NCBI GenBank assembly: GCA_002478945.1
Contig: DLKM01000025.1
Location: 77,331 to 141,330, forward strand
DNA length: 64,000 nt
Direction: 5' to 3'
Source: Christensenella sp. UBA7588
Lineage (GTDB): Bacteria > Bacillota > Clostridia > Christensenellales > CAG-917
Below the pieces are notes generated by a model. It saw nothing but the letters and a program-made list of their open reading frames with translations. It was not told the DNA's origin and searched no databases. Shown here one piece after another: positions 60,741 to 64,000 of the stretch (positions within the stretch are counted from its first letter, which is position 1; every line of letters starts with the position of its first letter). The position numbers and the translations under genes are program-made.

Positions 60741-61127
60741 ATGTTTTACAGTGTTGAGACAACTATGCCAACATTGAATATTAAAACCGTCGAAGATTAC
60801 AAGGAACGGGTTAGAGAAATTTTGAAAGGTCAGTTGCGTGAATTGATTCAGCCATATCGCTTTTTGAATGTCTTTTTTTGGATATTCTGCCTTATAGCAA
60901 TACCTTGCTCGATTATATACGCTGCTTTATCCATAGTTGAGCTTGTTTTTGATACGATATTCTTACCTGTTTCGTTACTCCCTGTAGTCAGGAAAATACC
61001 CTTTATTGTATCTGTTCTAATATGGTCTCTAACATTCGCCATAGGCTTATTTTCTTGTGTAAATCTTGCCTATGATATTGACGAGCCTTTAGTGGCTCCG
61101 TGGAAAAAGAAAAAAGATATAAAATAA
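60741..61127 (+). CDS. membrane protein in the lysogeny module
   Basis: 128 aa with hydrophobic segments FLNVFFWIFCLIAIPCSIIY, IVELVFDTIFLPVSLLPVV and FIVSVLIWSLTFAIGLFSCV and a basic C-terminus. It is cotranscribed with the repressor (3 bp apart; SD AGGAGG) and so expressed in the lysogen. Candidate superinfection-exclusion or conversion protein; no family recognised. Confidence 0.65.
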   Translation: MFYSVETTMPTLNIKTVEDYKERVREILKGQLRELIQPYRFLNVFFWIFCLIAIPCSIIYAALSIVELVFDTIFLPVSLLPVVRKIPFIVSVLIWSLTFAIGLFSCVNLAYDIDEPLVAPWKKKKDIK

Positions 61128-61163
61128 TCGTGTGCACGCCCACTCACGCACGCACGTATTCTG

Positions 61164-61205
61164 TCTATCTGACATAGACGAAGTCTATTTTATTTCTTTT
61201 AATTT
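61164..61205 (+). terminator. possible terminator after the repressor unit
   Basis: GTCTAT-CTGAC-ATAGAC then GAAGTCTATTTTATTTCTTTT. Short stem, T-rich tail. Weak. Confidence 0.35.
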
Positions 61206-61227
61206 CTTTTTATTTGATTTGATTTTA

Positions 61228-61311
61228 TTTGCATAATTTTGCATTGCTTTTGGAAAGCAAGAGTAATGCAAAAGCATTGCATTTGCATAAGAATTGCAGG
61301 AGGTTTGCATA
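61228..61311 (+). repeat. TTTGCAT repeats and inverted repeat upstream of the recombinase
   Basis: TTTGCATAA or TTTGCAT recurs four times, and TTGCATTGCTTTT is mirrored by AAAGCAAGAGTAATGCAA. Could be regulatory or recombinase/excisionase binding DNA. Confidence 0.4.
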
Positions 61312-63021
61312 GTGAAAAAAGCCGTGATTTACGCACGTTATTCTTGCGAAAGACAGACCGAACAGTCCATTGAGGGACAGCTCAGAGTCTGCCAAGAATT
61401 TGCCGAAAAAAACGATATTTTAATTATTGATACATATATAGACAGAGCCACCACTGGAACCAATGATAATCGTGCCGCATTTCAAACAATGCTGAAAGAC
61501 GCCGAGAAACCAGTTCCGTGGGACATAGTTCTCGTTTATGCTCTTGACAGATTCGGAAGAAACTCTATCGAGGTCGCCGTAAATAAGCAAAGACTTAGAA
61601 AGAACAACAAACTCCTTATCTCTGCGACACAAAGAACCTCCGAAAACATTGACGGCAGCAAGAATCTCGACGGTATATTGCTTGAAAACGTCTATATCGG
61701 ACTTGCAGAGTATTATTCGGCAGAACTTTCCCAGAAAATACGCAGAGGAATGAACGAGTCCAGACAAAAACGTCAATACACGGGAGGCTTTGTTCTCTTT
61801 GGTTACGATATTAAAGACAAAAAATATGTGATAAACGAAACAGAGGCGGAAATAGTCCGACAGGTCTATGCAGATTACGCAAACGGAAGAATCGTTAAGG
61901 ATATATGCAAGGAGCTTGCTGAACGAGGAATAAAAAACAAATTCGGTCGCCCTTTCGTCCCGAATACGATTTATCGTATGCTAAGGCTGGAGAAGTATAT
62001 CAGCATTGTTCGATACGGCGACGAAGTGTTTGAAAACACCCTCCCTCCTATTGTCGATATGGAAACCTATGCGAAAGTTCAGTCAATTATCGCCGCAAAC
62101 AAACGGGCTCCGTCCAGACGCAAAAGCTACGGTAAATTCTTTTTATCTGGTAAACTCTATTGCGGAGAGTGCGGTTCACTTATGACTGGCGATTCTGGCA
62201 CAAGCCATAGAGGCGTGGTTTACTTCTATTACACGTGTTTCGATAAAAAGAGACGTAAAGGCTGCACTATGCCGAGCGTTCAAAAAGACAATATAGAAAA
62301 CACCGTATTTAAGGTTTGCTGCGACGTTCTTGAAAGCGGCTTTATTCCTGCAATCGTAGACACGGCATACGCCATTCAAATGGAAGAACTTGCCTCAAAC
62401 ATTACCGTAATAAACCTACAAGGTCAACTCAAGGAAAAAGAAAAAGCCCTCAAAAACATTATGAGGGCTATCGAAGAGGGAATCTTCACTCAGACTACAA
62501 AGCAACGCCTTGAAGAGCTTGAAAAAGACGTTGAGGTTATTAAGAGTAAAATTGAAACTGAAAAAATAAAACAACAGAACATTGCAAGCAAAGAAGACTA
62601 TGCAAAGTTCTTAAAGCAGTTTATCGGCAAACAGATTTCCAACGACGATTTCAAAGAGTCGATATTCCAGCTCTTGATACGAAAGGTTGTGTTATTCCGA
62701 GATAAGCTGCGGATAACGTTCAACTTTTCGCCTGACAAAGGCAAACACGACAAAAATATTGACGTTGACGCCGATTTAGCGGAAGTTAAAGAGGCTCAAG
62801 AAGAATATAAAAGCGGAGCTGGCGGTTCAAATTTATCCTCGCCTACTCCGCCACCGAAAGGCAATCCTGCGAAACCCGTAGGGTTGTTTTTCTTTTACCA
62901 TACAACCGTGCTTGCACGAGCTTGTGTGGGAAAAGAAAAACGCAAATGCAGAGCATTGCAGGATTGTTTTAAGACGGCAGGAGACCTGCGGAGCAAAGAG
63001 ATGTTCATTGCATCGCAATGA
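61312..63021 (+). CDS. int: large serine recombinase (phage integrase)
   Basis: 569 aa from GTG 61312 with AGGAGG eight bases upstream; a TTG at 61294 lies within that SD and is rejected. Catalytic domain VIYARYSCERQTEQSIEGQL (catalytic Ser in YARYS), LVYALDRFGRNSIE and YYSAELSQKIRRGMNES; recombinase domain GGFVLFGYDIKDKKYVINET; zinc ribbon LYCGECGSLMTGDSG with YTCFDKKRRKGCTM; coiled coil (about 365-430). The last 65 residues or so, after about residue 505, read through a tRNA-3'-end-like sequence and a terminator (62821-62897) and are probably not a functional domain. Confidence 0.95.
   Translation: MKKAVIYARYSCERQTEQSIEGQLRVCQEFAEKNDILIIDTYIDRATTGTNDNRAAFQTMLKDAEKPVPWDIVLVYALDRFGRNSIEVAVNKQRLRKNNKLLISATQRTSENIDGSKNLDGILLENVYIGLAEYYSAELSQKIRRGMNESRQKRQYTGGFVLFGYDIKDKKYVINETEAEIVRQVYADYANGRIVKDICKELAERGIKNKFGRPFVPNTIYRMLRLEKYISIVRYGDEVFENTLPPIVDMETYAKVQSIIAANKRAPSRRKSYGKFFLSGKLYCGECGSLMTGDSGTSHRGVVYFYYTCFDKKRRKGCTMPSVQKDNIENTVFKVCCDVLESGFIPAIVDTAYAIQMEELASNITVINLQGQLKEKEKALKNIMRAIEEGIFTQTTKQRLEELEKDVEVIKSKIETEKIKQQNIASKEDYAKFLKQFIGKQISNDDFKESIFQLLIRKVVLFRDKLRITFNFSPDKGKHDKNIDVDADLAEVKEAQEEYKSGAGGSNLSSPTPPPKGNPAKPVGLFFFYHTTVLARACVGKEKRKCRALQDCFKTAGDLRSKEMFIASQ
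62821..62897 (+). other. tRNA-3'-end-like segment and terminator inside the recombinase 3' end
   Basis: GGTTCAAAT (T-loop-like) then CTACTCCGCCA (62843-62853), followed by AACCC-GTA-GGGTT-GTTTTTCTTTT (62873-62895). The T stem does not pair well, so it is not an intact tRNA half. It may be a remnant attachment site for another tRNA-Ser or a preserved attP-side arm. Confidence 0.5.
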
Positions 63022-63027
63022 CTTACA

Positions 63028-63042
63028 TCTTCTTCTCCGCCA
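63028..63042 (+). other. attR core
   Basis: TCTTCTTCTCCGCCA, identical to the 3' end of tRNA-Ser (17640-17654), 6 bp after the recombinase stop and 7 bp before the host terminator. Confidence 0.85.
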
Positions 63043-63049
63043 CAAAAAT

Positions 63050-63077
63050 AGCACTCATTCGAGTGCTTTTTTGTTTT
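63050..63077 (+). terminator. original tRNA-Ser terminator
   Basis: AGCACTC-ATTC-GAGTGCT followed by TTTTTGTTTT. It lies right after the attR core, as expected for the host terminator separated from its tRNA by prophage insertion. Confidence 0.85.
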
Positions 63078-63156
63078 GGAGAAAAGAGATTCATCGGCAT
63101 TAACTGCCGTTGGCAACTTTATTGAACAAGTATGCTTACATCTTTGTGTTTTTGCG

Positions 63157-63184
63157 TTGTTTTGTCGTGCGTTTATGTTATAAT
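63157..63184 (+). promoter_or_regulatory. promoter of the GNAT gene
   Basis: TTGTTT (63157-63162), 16 bp, TATAAT (63179-63184), about 60 bp before the ATG at 63245. Confidence 0.6.
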
Positions 63185-63244
63185 GATATTTGAAAATCAC
63201 AACCGACGTTTTATCGAATAACTGTGAAAAAATCGGAGAATCAA

Positions 63245-63718
63245 ATGAACGGCAATATCAGAAAGGCAACCATAAACGATTTGCAAAAAATCAACACACT
63301 ACTTTATGAGGTTCAAAAGGTACATAGTGACGCTCGTCCCGATTTATTCAAAAGCGGCGCAAAAAAATATACCGATGAACAATTAAAAAACATTTTTACA
63401 AATGACAAAACACCCGTATTCGTTTTTGAAAAAGACGGAACTGTTCTCGGGTATGCTTTTTGCATCTTTAAGCAAGAATCGAACAACAATACCCTCACTC
63501 CCGTAAAAACACTCTATATCGACGACTTATGCGTTGACGAATGTGCGCGAGGCAAGCATATCGGCACAGAGTTATATCGTTTCGTATTGGATTACGCCAA
63601 AAAGACCGATTGTTACAACGTAACGCTGAACGTATGGGCAAACAATACTAATGCCGTCAAATTCTATCAATCGATAGGAATGCAAATTCAAAAAATCGGT
63701 ATGGAGAAAATCTTGTAA
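63245..63718 (+). CDS. GNAT family N-acetyltransferase
   Basis: 157 aa. Motif A LYIDDLCVDECARGKHIGTE (R-G-K-x-I-G type acetyl-CoA loop) and the C-terminal NVWANNTNAVKFYQSIGMQI. Start at ATG 63245 (GGAGA box six bases upstream); a GTG at 63224 is in frame but lacks an SD. Substrate unknown. Confidence 0.85.
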   Translation: MNGNIRKATINDLQKINTLLYEVQKVHSDARPDLFKSGAKKYTDEQLKNIFTNDKTPVFVFEKDGTVLGYAFCIFKQESNNNTLTPVKTLYIDDLCVDECARGKHIGTELYRFVLDYAKKTDCYNVTLNVWANNTNAVKFYQSIGMQIQKIGMEKIL

Positions 63719-63735
63719 AGGAGAAAAGCGAGAAT

Positions 63736-64000
63736 ATGATTGATACAAATTCAAAAATCGAAAAATACAAAAAACTTGCCGTCAAAAAGCCGAGATATTA
63801 CGCTCTAATCGGCGATTTGTATATGGACGAAGCCGACTTCAAAACCGCCGCTGTTTACTACAAAAAAGCAATCGACAACGGCGTTTTGGCATATACTGTT
63901 CTTGGCGACACTTGGGGCTACCGCTCTCAATACAAAAAAGCGTTCGACGCTTATACGGAGGGCGCAAACAAAGGCGAATCGGAGTGTTTTGCCCGTCTCG
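63736..64000 (+). CDS. TPR/Sel1-like repeat protein (N-terminal part, runs off the window)
   Basis: 88 residues visible from ATG 63736: MIDTNSKIEKYKKLAVKKPR, then helix-turn-helix repeats with AAVYYKKAIDNGVLAYTVLG and KAFDAYTEGANKGESECFAR. The 34-36-residue spacing and Y-KA-DNG pattern are TPR/Sel1-like. SD AAAGGAGA. Follows the GNAT gene by 17 bp, so probably the same operon. Confidence 0.75.
   Translation, partial: MIDTNSKIEKYKKLAVKKPRYYALIGDLYMDEADFKTAAVYYKKAIDNGVLAYTVLGDTWGYRSQYKKAFDAYTEGANKGESECFARL

Larger units (their letters stand above)
17640..63042. mobile_element. prophage, about 45.4 kb, podovirus-like, integrated at tRNA-Ser 3' end
   Basis: Bounded by the 15-bp direct repeat TCTTCTTCTCCGCCA. 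Contents in map order: membrane/lysis-like genes, DGR, tail fibre, connectors, capsid, scaffold, polyvalent protein, portal, terminase, late regulator, early replication/recombination genes, a divergent control region, repressor and serine recombinase. All virion functions expected for a short-tailed phage are present, and no tape measure, sheath or tail tube genes were seen. No gene looks broken, so it may be functional, although no endolysin was recognised. Confidence 0.92.

Overview
The window is a piece of a low-to-mid GC Clostridia-like (Firmicutes) chromosome carrying one apparently complete prophage. The host assignment rests on the gene order yicC/yloC - gmk - rpoZ - coaBC - priA - def - fmt - rsmB, which is the Bacillota arrangement. 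It is also supported by the AGGAGG ribosome binding sites and TTGaca/TATAAT promoters seen throughout.

Layout. 1-7266 (minus): translation, nucleotide and replication-restart genes, most of them overlapping or nearly so. 7425-11652 (minus): ligA and pcrA. 11888-13783 (plus): a long acidic/lysine-rich protein ending in a DUF1508 pair. 13872-17208 (minus): DUF1893, an ECF-type membrane component, an Fe-S aldo/keto reductase, a membrane protein and a GNAT acetyltransferase. 17354-17654 (plus): a strong promoter, a possible structured RNA and tRNA-Ser(GGA). 17640-63042: the prophage, about 45.4 kb, bounded by a 15-bp repeat of the tRNA 3' end. 63045-64000: host sequence resumes with the displaced tRNA terminator, a GNAT gene and a partial TPR/Sel1-like gene.

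Prophage. Lysogeny genes are on plus at the right end (repressor, membrane protein, serine recombinase); everything else is on minus. The early block (about 60.1 kb down to 49.8 kb) holds an excisionase-like HTH, a diversified DUF6273-like protein, YqaJ nuclease, RecT, RusA, a DUF4373 replication protein, two OB-fold proteins, a PAPS-reductase-like enzyme, small membrane and Cys proteins and an ArpU/RinA-like late regulator. The late block (49.6 to 24.3 kb) encodes a podovirus-like virion: terminase, portal, an internal coiled-coil protein, a 3413-residue polyvalent protein, scaffold, decoration protein, capsid, two connector/tail proteins and a tail fibre. The block ends with a diversity-generating retroelement (DGR) and membrane proteins that may serve lysis or injection.

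The key system is the DGR. One template repeat (TR, 23480-23582) lies between an Avd-like gene and a reverse transcriptase. It matches two variable repeats (VRs). VR1 (21507-21609) lies in the adjacent target gene. VR2 (58846-58933) lies about 35 kb away in an early-operon gene next to the recombination genes. Every difference between the TR and either VR (18 and 17 substitutions) falls at a T on the plus strand, i.e. an adenine in the TR sense, and none at any other base. This is the signature of adenine-directed mutagenic retrohoming. A non-virion early phage protein as a second target is the most unusual point in the window.
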